Source of the DNA: Deltaproteobacteria bacterium
GTDB taxonomy: Bacteria; Desulfobacterota; Desulfobulbia; Desulfobulbales; Desulfocapsaceae
DNA: 41,142 nt
Assembly: GCA_019306075.1 (NCBI GenBank)
Contig: JAFDME010000014.1
Span: forward strand, 1-41,142
Reading direction: 5' to 3'
Both the position numbers and the translations under genes were made by a program. Shown here piece after piece: positions 8,876 to 17,900 of the stretch. Each line of letters starts with the position of its first letter. Position 1 is the first letter of the stretch. The notes under the pieces are model-generated. The model saw only the letters and a list, made by a program, of their open reading frames with translations. It had not been told where the DNA came from and did no database searches.

Positions 8876-8884
8876 ATTGTGCCA
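8869..8884 (-). promoter_or_regulatory. Candidate sigma-54 promoter for amt
   Basis: On the minus strand the sequence reads TGGCAC-AATAA-TTACA, against the sigma-54 consensus TGGCAC-N5-TTGCA. The -24 half is perfect and the spacing correct, but the -12 box has A in place of the nearly invariant G. It lies about 220 bp upstream of amt and overlaps one of the two 15-bp palindromic repeats. It is plausible for a nitrogen gene but not proven. Confidence 0.35.
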
Positions 8885-8999
8885 GCTCAACAGACCAGGA
8901 AATACCTTTCCAATGAGTTTACATTTTAAAATGAGAAGAGTATGTTAGCACTCCGAAAGAATACTTGGTTTAAAACAGATGCTGCGGCAATGAGAGACA

Positions 9000-10115
9000 A
9001 TGAATATAAATGGAAAACGATACAGAACTATCTGGCCGGATCCCGGAAACAGTAGTGCTGTCTTCATTATTGACCAGCGCAGACTTCCCCACGAGTTCAT
9101 AATTGAACAGCTCAGCAGCCTTGAACAGAGTATTGCCGCAATAAAAGATATGCATGTCCGAGGTGCCGGGCTCATCGGGGCCACCGCCGCTTTTGGTATG
9201 TACCTCGCCTCTCTGCAGGCGCCTGATCATAATTTCTCCGATTTTATGATGAAAAGTGCGGACAGACTCAATCGCTGCAGGCCCACCGCCAGAAATCTCA
9301 AGTGGGCCACGGAGAGAATCCTCAGGGCTATGGCAAAAGCTGACCAGCCTGAAGAAAAAAGAACCATTGCCTTTTTAACAGCCTGTGCCATAGCCGACGA
9401 AGACGCGGAATTCTGCAGAAGACTTGGCGATTTCGGCCTTGAAATCATCAGAGAAATAAGCAAAAAGAAAGGCGGGAAAACCGTCAACATTCTCACCCAC
9501 TGTAACGCAGGGTGGCTTGCCTTTGTTGATTACGGCAGCGCAACGGCGCCAATCTATGCGGCAAGAGATGCCGGCATTGATATCCATGTCTGGGTTGACG
9601 AGACACGTCCCTGGAACCAGGGTGCCAAACTCACGGCATGGGAACTGCAGCAGGAAAATATCGCCAGCACCCTTATAACCGACAACGCGGGAGGACACCT
9701 GATGCAGCACGATTTGGTGGATCTTGTCCTCGTTGGCACCGATCGCACGACCCATACCGGCGATGTGGCAAACAAGATAGGCACCTACCTGAAAGCACTG
9801 GCTGCCCGTGACAATAACATTCCCTTTTATGTTGCTCTGCCATCATCAACTTTTGACTGGACACTTGACAAGGGGGTAGAAATTCCGATAGAACAAAGGT
9901 CAGGGGAAGAAGTTACTTCAATCTCCGGTGCAGATGAGAAAGGCAGGATTGTTACTATACAATTAACAGCTCCCGGAACCCGGGCAGCCAACTACAGCTT
10001 TGATGTAACTCCGGCGCGACTGGTTACAGGCCTTATCACTGAACGGGGAATTGTGAAAGCGGAGCGGGAGGAGATCCATAGACTCTTCCCTGAATGCGGC
10101 GTATTGTTAGAATAA
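9000..10115 (+). CDS. mtnA: S-methyl-5-thioribose-1-phosphate isomerase
   Basis: Converts methylthioribose-1-phosphate to methylthioribulose-1-phosphate in the methionine salvage pathway (eIF2B-alpha/MtnA superfamily). The 371 residues are slightly longer than usual. Visible signatures are the MHVRGAGLIGATAAFG phosphate region, THCNAG with the catalytic Cys, VDETRPWNQGAKL, GTDRTTHTGDVANKIGTY with the catalytic Asp, and a C-terminal FDVTPARLVTGLITERG. A related family, ribose-1,5-bisphosphate isomerase, is less likely given the Cys/Asp pair and full MtnA layout. No other methionine-salvage gene is in the window. The start at ATG 9000 is forced by an upstream in-frame stop; the ribosome site is weak. 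Confidence 0.9.
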   Translation: MNINGKRYRTIWPDPGNSSAVFIIDQRRLPHEFIIEQLSSLEQSIAAIKDMHVRGAGLIGATAAFGMYLASLQAPDHNFSDFMMKSADRLNRCRPTARNLKWATERILRAMAKADQPEEKRTIAFLTACAIADEDAEFCRRLGDFGLEIIREISKKKGGKTVNILTHCNAGWLAFVDYGSATAPIYAARDAGIDIHVWVDETRPWNQGAKLTAWELQQENIASTLITDNAGGHLMQHDLVDLVLVGTDRTTHTGDVANKIGTYLKALAARDNNIPFYVALPSSTFDWTLDKGVEIPIEQRSGEEVTSISGADEKGRIVTIQLTAPGTRAANYSFDVTPARLVTGLITERGIVKAEREEIHRLFPECGVLLE

Positions 10116-10130
10116 CTACAGGAAAAAAAT

Positions 10131-10511
10131 ATGACTACACAAGAACAGAGAAAATTCATCCGCTACGACGCATTGCATCTTCTTGATTACACAGTTCTGG
10201 ATGAAAATGGAGACGGCGGCGACTATTCCATGGGAAGGACCATCGATGTGAGTGTTGATGGCATCAAACTTGAAACAAGCATTCATATCCCGATGGACAG
10301 CAAACTCCTTATAACAATCGGTCTGGAGGACGACCTGGTGGATCTGAAAGGAATGGTCACCCATGAATCCCCCCACAATGGCCGTTTTCTCTCAGGAGTA
10401 GTCTTTCTCAAGGTCTCAAAAAACGGCAGACGTGTCTTTGCAAAATATGTGGAAGCTTTCCAGCGCAGAAAGGCTGAACTGAAAAAGCAGCAGGATAAGG
10501 CCGGACAGTAG
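10131..10511 (+). CDS. PilZ-domain protein
   Basis: A 126-residue single-domain PilZ protein, the usual cyclic-di-GMP receptor fold. Both binding signatures are intact: RxxxR as R7-KFI-R11, and DxSxxG as D39-V-S41-VD-G44. The C-terminus is a charged helix. The start at ATG 10131 follows AGGAAAAAAAT. It lies 15 bp after mtnA on the same strand and converges, with only 9 bp between stops, on the GDP-mannose gene. The output target of the c-di-GMP signal is not evident; nearby polysaccharide precursor genes are one possibility. Confidence 0.9.
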   Translation: MTTQEQRKFIRYDALHLLDYTVLDENGDGGDYSMGRTIDVSVDGIKLETSIHIPMDSKLLITIGLEDDLVDLKGMVTHESPHNGRFLSGVVFLKVSKNGRRVFAKYVEAFQRRKAELKKQQDKAGQ

Positions 10512-10520
10512 TCATCCTGC

Positions 10521-11933
10521 TCAGCTCTCATCCTGCCTGCCATACGCATCCTCGTAGCGAACGATATCATCTTCACCGAGGTAACTGCCAATCTGAACCT
10601 CGATCAGTTCCAGAGGGATCACACCGGGATTTTCCAGTCTGTGTCGGGTTCCTGCGGGAATATACGTCGACTGATTTTCATAGAGGAAGACTTTATCGTC
10701 ACCGTTGATTACCACGGCTGTACCGGCAACCACCACCCAATGCTCATAACGGTGGTGATGCTTCTGCAGCGATAATTTGGCTCCGGGATTCACCGTAATC
10801 CGCTTAATCTGAAAGCGCGGCTGTTCTTCCAGGACTGTATAACTCCCCCACGGTCTGTAGACAGTGCGATGCACACTGAACTCTCTTCTTTTTTCCTTTT
10901 TCAGACGGGTGACGATTTTTTTAACATCCTCCGATCGTGACAGGGGGGCAACCAGCACGGCGTCAGTAGTTTCAACAATCAGCGTATCTTCCATCCCCAC
11001 CGTTGCCACCAGCATCTCTTCCGCCCTGATCAGACAATTGCGGGTATCTTCTATTATTGTATTTCCAAGAGCCACATTCCCCATGTCATCTTTATCAAAG
11101 ACTTCCCACAGTGCACGCCAGGAACCAATATCGCTCCACCCAAGATCGGCGGATATGACTGCAGCATTAGCGGTCCTCTCCAGCAGGGCATAATCTATCG
11201 AGTCACTGGGACAGTTCTGCATGGCAGACTTTTCTAGCCTGAAAAAACGATCATCGACCTCGCCTTCTCTCACCGCCTCCGCCATGCTGGCGGCTATTTC
11301 CGGGGAAAATTTCTCCATTTCAGCCTTAAAGGTCTTTATGGAAAATGCAAACATGCCGCTGTTCCAGCAGTAGTTGCCGTCCTCAAAATATTGGAGGGCC
11401 AACTCAGCGTCAGGTTTCTCCTTAAAGGATGCAACCCTGACCCCCTCCCCGCACTCAATATATCCATACCCTGTCTCGGGGCGTGTGGGCTGTATACCAA
11501 AGGTGACAATAAAACCATCCGCGGCGAGAACCGCCGCCCGCAGAACAGCCTCGATAAATTTACTCTCATGGGCAACGACATGGTCCGCCGGCAAAACCAG
11601 GAGTACAGTCTCTTCATCCATCCCCCCGCAATATTCAGCGGCCGCACAAATTGCCGGCGCAGTATTTCTGCTCACGGGTTCCAGAAGAACAGTATAGTCA
11701 TTAAAGAGACCGAGCTCATCGATCTGCGATCTGGTTATAAATCTATGCTCTTCACCGACTACCACAACTGGAGAATGAGCGCCGGGAAGACTGCTCACAC
11801 GCCGCATGGTGGCCTGCAGCAATGAAAAATCACCGGTCAGCTGCAGAAGCTGCTTGGGATAGAGTTCACGAGACAGAGGCCACAATCTCGACCCGGTCCC
11901 CCCCGCCAGTATCACTGGTTGTATTTTTTCCAC
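10521..11933 (-). CDS. manC: Mannose-1-phosphate guanylyltransferase / mannose-6-phosphate isomerase
   Basis: A bifunctional type II enzyme supplying GDP-mannose, and possibly mannose-6-phosphate, for polysaccharide synthesis. It is 470 residues. The N-terminal nucleotidyltransferase has LAGGTGSRLWPLSR at 9-22 followed by the PKQ motif, and FKEKPD further on. The C-terminal cupin (about 355-465) has RPWGSYTVLE, the metal-binding QKHHHRYEHW and IPAGTRHRLENP, the isomerase signatures. Translation starts at GTG 11933, preceded by GAGGAAGAGA. It is followed upstream, after 186 bp containing a structured repeat, by the phosphomannomutase on the same strand. Confidence 0.95.
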   Translation of the reverse strand: MEKIQPVILAGGTGSRLWPLSRELYPKQLLQLTGDFSLLQATMRRVSSLPGAHSPVVVVGEEHRFITRSQIDELGLFNDYTVLLEPVSRNTAPAICAAAEYCGGMDEETVLLVLPADHVVAHESKFIEAVLRAAVLAADGFIVTFGIQPTRPETGYGYIECGEGVRVASFKEKPDAELALQYFEDGNYCWNSGMFAFSIKTFKAEMEKFSPEIAASMAEAVREGEVDDRFFRLEKSAMQNCPSDSIDYALLERTANAAVISADLGWSDIGSWRALWEVFDKDDMGNVALGNTIIEDTRNCLIRAEEMLVATVGMEDTLIVETTDAVLVAPLSRSEDVKKIVTRLKKEKRREFSVHRTVYRPWGSYTVLEEQPRFQIKRITVNPGAKLSLQKHHHRYEHWVVVAGTAVVINGDDKVFLYENQSTYIPAGTRHRLENPGVIPLELIEVQIGSYLGEDDIVRYEDAYGRQDES

Positions 11934-12015
11934 TCTCTTCCTCTCTTTTTTAAACTCTATGAAAAGTCAATTACCACTCAAACTGAGCTATCAGTGGGTA
12001 CCTTTCTTTTAAATT

Positions 12016-12107
12016 AGCTGACAACAAGAGTTACAGGTACAGGCAAACAATCCCGCAGCGAGACACAAGCGTGGACGTTTGCCTGTACCATACTGTAACT
12101 CTGCGGG
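12016..12107 (+). repeat. Structured dispersed repeat, copy a (full hairpin)
   Basis: Lies between manB and manC. It starts AGCTGACAACAAGAG. The outer stem GAGTTACAG (12028-12036) pairs with CTGTAACTC (12093-12101), and the inner stem GTACAGGCAAAC (12037-12048) pairs with GTTTGCCTGTAC (12077-12088). The 28-nt loop begins AATCCCGCAGCGAG. Copy b (31014-31126, opposite strand) has almost the same loop and a re-paired stem; shorter copies lie at 21175, 34434 and 37029. Confidence 0.85.
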
Positions 12108-12119
12108 AAACATGATCTT

Positions 12120-13487
12120 TTACATTTTCCGCTTTATTAACTTCAGAATCTCCCCCGTCTTCTCTTTCATCAGTTCCACATCCCCCCGACTCTCAACATT
12201 AAGACGCAGCAGCGGTTCTGTATTTGATTTACGGATATTAAAGCGGAAGTTCTCGTAGGCAACAGATAAACCATCGGTATAATCTTTAATTCCATCATCA
12301 TACTTCTCTTCCACCGCACTGATAATTCCATCCGGATCATTAACCCTGTTATTAATCTCTCCTGAAACAGGAAATGCTGCAATTCTGTCGCGGATCAGCT
12401 CAGAAAGAGGAGCATCACTCCTGCTTAAAAGTGAGGCAACCAGAAGCCAGGGGATCATGCCCGAATCACAGTAACCAAAGTCCCTGAAGTAGTGATGGGC
12501 AGACATCTCACCCCCGTAAATTGCATCCTCCTTACGCATTCGCTCCTTAATAAAAGCATGACCTGTCCGGGTCATTATCGGAACTCCTCCAGCCTCCCTG
12601 ACCAGCTCTTCAGTATTCCATATCAGCCTGGGATCAAAAAGAATTTTCGCCCCTTTCTCTTTTTTCAGCATCTCAACAGCAAGGAGGCCGACGATATAAT
12701 ATCCCTCAATAAAATTCCCCTTCTCATCCCAAAAAAAACAGCGGTCAAAATCACCATCCCAGCCGATGCCCATATCCGCACCATGCTGCCGAACCATATC
12801 CGCGGTCTCGGCCCTGTTCTGCGGAAGAAGCGGATTCGGCACTCCGTGGGGGAAAGTGCCATCCGGATCATGATGCATCTTAATAAAGGTAAATGGCAGG
12901 AAGGGTTCCAGAAGATCGACGATGGCGCCTGCACAGCCATTACCACTGTTTACCACAACGGTAAGAGGCTTCAGCCTCTTCGTATCAACGTAAGTCAGCA
13001 GATGCTCAACATATTTTTTCTTATTGTCAAGATCCTCTTTGCTGCCGCTCTTTTCTGCCTCCACCGGCAGAGAATCCGTTACAATCATTTCTGCCATATC
13101 CTGCAAACCTGACTCACCGGTCACCGGCCGGGCTCCCCGGACAACAAATTTCATACCGTTGTAATCGGCGGGATTGTGGCTGGCGGTGACAATCACTCCC
13201 CCGTCAACACCGGACTCTTCCATACTGAACGCTGCATGATATATTTCCTCGGTACCACAGAGACCAAGATCAATCACCTCAACACCCATACTCTGAAGAC
13301 CGGCTGTAAGTGCATCGGCAATCTCCATGCTGCTGAGCCGGATATCATGTCCGACAACCACTTTTCTCAGCTTGAAAACGGCGGCATAGGCCCTGCCGAT
13401 CTTTTCTGCGAGTTCAGCGTTCAGTTCTTCAGGGACCTTACCCCTTATATCGTAGGCTTTAAAACAGGGAGGCAGAGTCAGTTCCAT
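12120..13487 (-). CDS. manB: Phosphomannomutase/phosphoglucomutase
   Basis: Interconverts hexose-6-phosphate and hexose-1-phosphate, feeding GDP-mannose and dTDP-glucose synthesis. It is 455 residues, normal for the alpha-D-phosphohexomutase family. The phosphoserine loop TASHNP places the catalytic serine at 103, the metal loop DGDFDR is at 244-249, the sugar-binding GEMSAHH at 326-332, and the phosphate-binding loop FNIRKSNTEPLLR lies near the C-terminus. GEMSAHH is the AlgC/ManB-type signature, so dual mannose/glucose specificity is likely. The start at ATG 13487 follows AAGGGAAG. It forms a unit with manC on the minus strand and is divergent from rfbA across 255 bp. Confidence 0.94.
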   Translation of the reverse strand: MELTLPPCFKAYDIRGKVPEELNAELAEKIGRAYAAVFKLRKVVVGHDIRLSSMEIADALTAGLQSMGVEVIDLGLCGTEEIYHAAFSMEESGVDGGVIVTASHNPADYNGMKFVVRGARPVTGESGLQDMAEMIVTDSLPVEAEKSGSKEDLDNKKKYVEHLLTYVDTKRLKPLTVVVNSGNGCAGAIVDLLEPFLPFTFIKMHHDPDGTFPHGVPNPLLPQNRAETADMVRQHGADMGIGWDGDFDRCFFWDEKGNFIEGYYIVGLLAVEMLKKEKGAKILFDPRLIWNTEELVREAGGVPIMTRTGHAFIKERMRKEDAIYGGEMSAHHYFRDFGYCDSGMIPWLLVASLLSRSDAPLSELIRDRIAAFPVSGEINNRVNDPDGIISAVEEKYDDGIKDYTDGLSVAYENFRFNIRKSNTEPLLRLNVESRGDVELMKEKTGEILKLIKRKM

Positions 13488-13742
13488 TTTTTTCTTCCCT
13501 TTTAATTACGCCTGATTATATTCACTGTCAGTTAGTGCCTTACTGGCAAACTTCTGTAACAAAAAACAAGAACTTGAGGCGTGTATTTTGAAATTATATG
13601 CCGATGTAAATCACCATGGTACTTATCCAGGCTTTTCAAAACTCCAATTTCTTCGGGTTGGAAACCACATTTAAATAAAACCACGTTTTACTGCAATAAT
13701 CAACCGAATCAGACAAACAATAATGACACAACTAGAGAGAAT

Positions 13743-14621
13743 ATGAAGGGAATTATACTTGCCGGGGGATCAGGCACCAGACTCTACCCTCTGACCAAAG
13801 TTATCTCAAAGCAGATGATCCCGGTGTATGACAAGCCGATGATTTTTTATCCCCTGTCAGTACTGATGCTTGCCGGTATCAGGGAAATCCTTATCATCTC
13901 AACCCCAAAAGATCTACCCGGCTTCAGGGAACTGTTTCAGGACGGCTCCCATCTCGGGCTCTCACTCAGTTATGCCGAGCAGCCCCGGCCCGAGGGACTG
14001 GCACAGGCCTTTCTCATAGGAGAGGAATTTATCGGCAATGACCCGGTCTGCCTTATCCTGGGGGACAATATCTTTTTTGGCCCCGGTTTCTCCTCAATCC
14101 TGCAGGAGTGTTCCCGGCTGACCAGTGGCGGACTCATCTTCGGTTACCTGGTTAAGGATCCGGAACGCTACGGAGTTGTTGAGTTTGATGAAAAAAACAG
14201 GGCCATTGGTATCGAAGAAAAACCGGAGATACCAAAGTCAAAATACGCGGTCCCCGGCCTCTACTTTTATGACAATGATGTAGTCTCCATTGCCCGGCAG
14301 GTTAAGCCCTCCCACAGAGGAGAGCTGGAGATAACAGATATCAACAATGAATATCTCCACCGTGGATCACTTCAGGTCCAGCCCCTCGGCAGAGGCTTCT
14401 GCTGGCTTGACACAGGTACCCACGAATCCCTCCAGCAGGCATCCAGTTATGTACAGGCCGTTCAAGACAGACAGGGCCTTAAAATTGCCTGTATAGAGGA
14501 GATCGCCTATCAGCTCGGCTATATCACCATTGACCAGATGGAGGCTCTCGCAACCGATATGCTGAAAAATCAGTATGGCCAGTATATCACCGATATAGTC
14601 GCCGAAGAAAAACTTAAATAG
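13743..14621 (+). CDS. rfbA: Glucose-1-phosphate thymidylyltransferase
   Basis: Makes dTDP-glucose, the first step of dTDP-L-rhamnose synthesis. The start is taken as ATG 13743 ([18 protein letters not shown]), giving the family's usual 292 residues; the frame is open 54 codons further up, but that extension is unrelated to the family. Visible are the nucleotide loop LAGGSGTRL, the sugar and nucleotide site segments [14 protein letters not shown] and [12 protein letters not shown], and the C-terminal [11 protein letters not shown]. rfbD follows after 19 bp. rfbB and rfbC, which act between them, are not in the window. Confidence 0.95.
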   Translation: MKGIILAGGSGTRLYPLTKVISKQMIPVYDKPMIFYPLSVLMLAGIREILIISTPKDLPGFRELFQDGSHLGLSLSYAEQPRPEGLAQAFLIGEEFIGNDPVCLILGDNIFFGPGFSSILQECSRLTSGGLIFGYLVKDPERYGVVEFDEKNRAIGIEEKPEIPKSKYAVPGLYFYDNDVVSIARQVKPSHRGELEITDINNEYLHRGSLQVQPLGRGFCWLDTGTHESLQQASSYVQAVQDRQGLKIACIEEIAYQLGYITIDQMEALATDMLKNQYGQYITDIVAEEKLK

Positions 14622-14640
14622 TACAATTACAGGGAATTAT

Positions 14641-15522
14641 ATGAAAATAGTGATTATTGGGAAAAATGGCCAGCTTGGCACTGATTGCCTCACCCTGCTC
14701 TCCAAAGACCATCAGACGGCAGGTTGCGATATTCCGGAAATCAATATTGGTGATAGAGAGAATGTTGACCGGTTTATGGAGAAAAATCAGCCCGATGTTA
14801 TAATCAACTGCGCCGCATACACGGCAGTGGATAATTGTGAAAAAGAAGTTGATCTGACATGGCAGGTCAATGCCCAGGGACCCAAATATCTGGCCCAGGC
14901 TGCTGCGCGGTTAAACAGCAGACTGATCCATATCTCGACAGACTATGTCTTTGATGGTTACAGGGAAGTACCTGATCCCTACCTGGAGACCGACACGCCT
15001 AATCCGCTGTCCCAGTACGGTAAAAGCAAACTGGCTGGCGAGGAGATGGTAACCGGATATGCTCCGGATCATGCTATCCTGCGCACCGCCTGGCTCTACT
15101 CAGCCTTTGGCGGAAACTTTCTCAAGACAATGCTCAAACTTGCGCTGAGCGACCCGGAGAGGGAGCTGAAAGTGGTCGACGACCAGTATGGCTCTCTCAC
15201 ATGGTCCTATACCCTCGCCCTGCAGATACAAAAACTGGTGCAATCCGATCTCCAGGGTATCATGCACACCACGGCGGAGGGATATTCCTCCTGGTATGGA
15301 GCAGCATGTTATTTCCTCGACGGCATGGACGTACCGTACAATATTCGTCCCTGTACCACTGCCGAATACCCCACCCCCGCACACAGGCCTGCAAATTCAA
15401 TCCTTGCCAACAAGGTACTGCTGGACGCGGGACTATCCACCTTTGTCAGCTGGCAGGAGGATATTGATACATTTATTGCCAGATACAGGGAGCAGCTCCT
15501 TGCGGAGGCTCTGGGGAATTAA
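14641..15522 (+). CDS. rfbD: dTDP-4-dehydrorhamnose reductase
   Basis: The final NADPH-dependent step to dTDP-L-rhamnose. A 293-residue extended SDR with the Rossmann start GKNGQLG (7-13), NCAAYTAVD, STDYVFDG, and the catalytic YGKSK (Y126, K130). The start at ATG 14641 follows AGGGA, 19 bp after rfbA. Its TAA stop interlocks with the TAA stop of the convergent UPF0280 gene (15519-15522), leaving no room for a terminator between them. Confidence 0.95.
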   Translation: MKIVIIGKNGQLGTDCLTLLSKDHQTAGCDIPEINIGDRENVDRFMEKNQPDVIINCAAYTAVDNCEKEVDLTWQVNAQGPKYLAQAAARLNSRLIHISTDYVFDGYREVPDPYLETDTPNPLSQYGKSKLAGEEMVTGYAPDHAILRTAWLYSAFGGNFLKTMLKLALSDPERELKVVDDQYGSLTWSYTLALQIQKLVQSDLQGIMHTTAEGYSSWYGAACYFLDGMDVPYNIRPCTTAEYPTPAHRPANSILANKVLLDAGLSTFVSWQEDIDTFIARYREQLLAEALGN

Positions 15523-16307
15523 CCCTCTCGCGGAGGATGGGCAGCAAATTTTATCAGCTCAACCTCCCCGGCAGCCCCCATCAGCTCATTACAGATAACC
15601 ACCACGCCTCTGACCCCTTCAATCCCCCGGCCGATTTCAAGGGCCTTTTTTACCCCCCCGTCACCGCCTGCAGTCTTGCCAACTTCATTGCCAAGACGCG
15701 TGGCCACAGCATCGGCAAGAGCAGTGGAACCGGCAATCACTGTCACCGAATCGGCCTTTCCAAAACTCAGGGAATGACCGACGGTCCCGGAAGATGTACA
15801 GACCCCGACAGGCATTTGCGCGGCCCTGAGACAAACGCCGACCCGGTTACTTAAAGGAGACTCTCCGGCAAAAATCGCCACCCGGCAATCAGAAGTTCGC
15901 TGAAGAAAAATATCCCCGCCATTTTCCACCATCACCTCCCGGCACCCTTTTTTTATAAGAGCCCTGCCCACATACTCAGCAATTGTACCGGCTACCGCAG
16001 CCATCGGCCCCACCCCTGCCTGCAGTGTCGCATCAAGCATCTCTTTTATAAGAGGAGGTGCCTGGCCGTCAGAAGGGAGGGGAACCAGAGAGTGGAGAAA
16101 CTGAGGATTTTTCCCAATATAGTCTTCCACCTGCAGCCTGTACTGCAGAGCCAGATCCTTGCCGCAACCACTCACATCCCGATCTGCAAGAATATGAAGA
16201 TCTGTATCCGTTACCCGTGCATAGGAGGAAACAAGGTCTCCTGCTGCAACCTGGCTGCGGTACCCTCGATCAACATAGGAACCCGGTTCCCTTCGCCTCT
16301 CAGCCAT
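15519..16307 (-). CDS. UPF0280 family protein (ApbE-like fold)
   Basis: A 262-residue conserved protein of unknown activity. The segment around residues 95-115 (AGVGPMAAVAGTIAEYVG) and VENGGDIFLQ about 30 residues on are the UPF0280 signatures. The family is related in fold to ApbE FMN transferases and is common in anaerobes and methanogens. GVCTSSGTVGHSLSFG and ADAVATRLGN near the C-terminus further support an ApbE-like core. It starts 3 bp after the cvpA stop codon, so the two are probably co-translated. No function should be assigned beyond the family. Confidence 0.85.
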   Translation of the reverse strand: MAERRREPGSYVDRGYRSQVAAGDLVSSYARVTDTDLHILADRDVSGCGKDLALQYRLQVEDYIGKNPQFLHSLVPLPSDGQAPPLIKEMLDATLQAGVGPMAAVAGTIAEYVGRALIKKGCREVMVENGGDIFLQRTSDCRVAIFAGESPLSNRVGVCLRAAQMPVGVCTSSGTVGHSLSFGKADSVTVIAGSTALADAVATRLGNEVGKTAGGDGGVKKALEIGRGIEGVRGVVVICNELMGAAGEVELIKFAAHPPREG

Positions 16308-16310
16308 GGA

Positions 16311-16964
16311 CTAATTACTCTTCGGAGGTGCTGCAGGAGGTGATGTCGGACGACTGACAGCGGGTGGGGAAACCGTCCCCCCTCCACTCTCTGCAGATTT
16401 TTTAGGGGCAGGCTGAAGGTATTCTTTTACCGCATCAAGAGAGATTGCCGGCTTGTGTTGAATAAGGGCTTTGCGGACATTTTCATTACGTATCAGTTCC
16501 CTGGCAACGTCTGTGGCATCACCCAGGACACCACAGGTGAGACAGTTGCGCAGCATCTGATTTTCAGGGGCAAGAAATGCTCCAAGCCCCATATGCAGAA
16601 GAATCACCAGAATAACCGCTTTGGCAAAACCGACAACGGCCCCCAGCAGACGGTCAAACCAGCTGGTAAAGGTAAGCTGAACAATATGGCGAAGAACCTT
16701 GCCCAGGAGTAAAACCACAACATATGTGACCAGGAACAGAACGAGGTAACTTGCAAGGAATACTACCTTGGGGTTATCCGATATACCTCGCAATAGCGGC
16801 AGGATTCTGTCATGATACTGACTGGCAGCAAAATAACCAAAATAGAGCGCAAAAAGCCCGGTAATCTGCCTGAGGAAACCAAGCCATATACCGCGACCGA
16901 TCAATAAACCAAACAGGGCAATTACAATAAGATCATAAACTGTCATTCCGGCTATGATATCCAT
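16311..16964 (-). CDS. cvpA: CvpA family inner-membrane protein
   Basis: A 217-residue membrane protein with four predicted hydrophobic segments: TVYDLIVIALFGLLIGRGIW, a second around LFALYFGYFAA, a third rich in VLFLVTYVVVLLLG, and a fourth after the WFDRLLGAVVGFAKAV motif. The pattern, including GxxxGxxxxxxR-like spacing in the first segment and DRLLG-xxxG-xxKG at the fourth, is that of CvpA (colicin V production) proteins. The C-terminal 50 residues form a proline/serine-rich cytoplasmic or periplasmic tail. ATG 16964 follows AGAGGAG. It lies directly upstream of the UPF0280 gene in one unit. Confidence 0.88.
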   Translation of the reverse strand: MDIIAGMTVYDLIVIALFGLLIGRGIWLGFLRQITGLFALYFGYFAASQYHDRILPLLRGISDNPKVVFLASYLVLFLVTYVVVLLLGKVLRHIVQLTFTSWFDRLLGAVVGFAKAVILVILLHMGLGAFLAPENQMLRNCLTCGVLGDATDVARELIRNENVRKALIQHKPAISLDAVKEYLQPAPKKSAESGGGTVSPPAVSRPTSPPAAPPKSN

Positions 16965-17141
16965 GATACTCCTCTACTCAAACTGTTAAAAAATTCAGAT
17001 AAACCGGGATTATACTACATATGCAGATTTCAGCAGATGCACTCCGGACCACACCCTGCCCCGAAAAGTAGCAAGAACTGTTGAAACTGCAAGCTTTTTC
17101 AGTAACTGCAAACAGACACCCGGAAAAAGTACAGCAGCGCC

Positions 17142-17900
17142 ATGCCAACAGATTTCTTTCCTCCTCAACTGAGCGAAACTCTCAGAGAAATTTTCGCTTC
17201 CGTTCCCTTTTCACCGGCCATCATCAAAATGATTGGTGCAGAAGAGAACATTACCCCCGCTTTTCTCTGCCCCGGGGAGCAGACTCAGCTGCAGAGCTAT
17301 AAATTTCCCAAAAGACGCTCTGAATTTCTGAGCGGCAGGATCTGTGCCAAACTGGCAGCATCGCACTACTTGCAGGAGCATCTTCATAACCTGCCTGAAA
17401 TGGAACAGATAGAAATATGTAACAGTGAAAGCGGACGCCCTTTCCTCTCACTTCATCCGCCCCGGCCATTCATTCCTCCCGAAATCTCAATCTCTCACAG
17501 CAGCGGATACGCGGCGGCAATAGCAGCACAACACCGCTGCGGTATCGATATTCAAAAACAGGCAAAAAGTCTGATAAAAGTGAAGGAAAGATATTGCGGC
17601 GCGAGGGAATATGCTCTTCTTACCCAAATCATAAAAAAAGAAGATGAACTCGCGCGGCTGGCCCTCCTGTGGGCGGCGAAAGAGGCAATACAGAAAACCT
17701 TCAGCACAAAAAGCGGCGTCGTTGCCTTTTCCGGTATACGGTTGCAGGCGGGTGAGGAAATTAATGGCGGATGTCTGGTCTTTTCTTTCTCACTGCCACC
17801 CGGAAATAAACAGTATGGACAAAAAAATATCAGGGTTGCCGCTGTAACTTTTGCAGACTATGGTGTAGCTGTGTCCATATCCGAAAAGGGGACAAACTGA
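17142..17900 (+). CDS. 4'-phosphopantetheinyl transferase (EntD/Sfp superfamily)
   Basis: Transfers phosphopantetheine from CoA to carrier proteins. The 252-residue product has the superfamily motifs ISHSSGYAAAI, CGIDIQ (the GxDxE-type metal site, with Gln in the last position) and LLWAAKEAIQKTF (the WxxKE catalytic motif). The N-terminal region KRRSEFLSGRICAKLA matches the EntD-type R..EF..GR..A pattern. No PKS or NRPS gene is in the window, so the target is unknown. Its TGA overlaps the ATG of mutM (TGATG), indicating coupled translation. Confidence 0.88.
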   Translation: MPTDFFPPQLSETLREIFASVPFSPAIIKMIGAEENITPAFLCPGEQTQLQSYKFPKRRSEFLSGRICAKLAASHYLQEHLHNLPEMEQIEICNSESGRPFLSLHPPRPFIPPEISISHSSGYAAAIAAQHRCGIDIQKQAKSLIKVKERYCGAREYALLTQIIKKEDELARLALLWAAKEAIQKTFSTKSGVVAFSGIRLQAGEEINGGCLVFSFSLPPGNKQYGQKNIRVAAVTFADYGVAVSISEKGTN

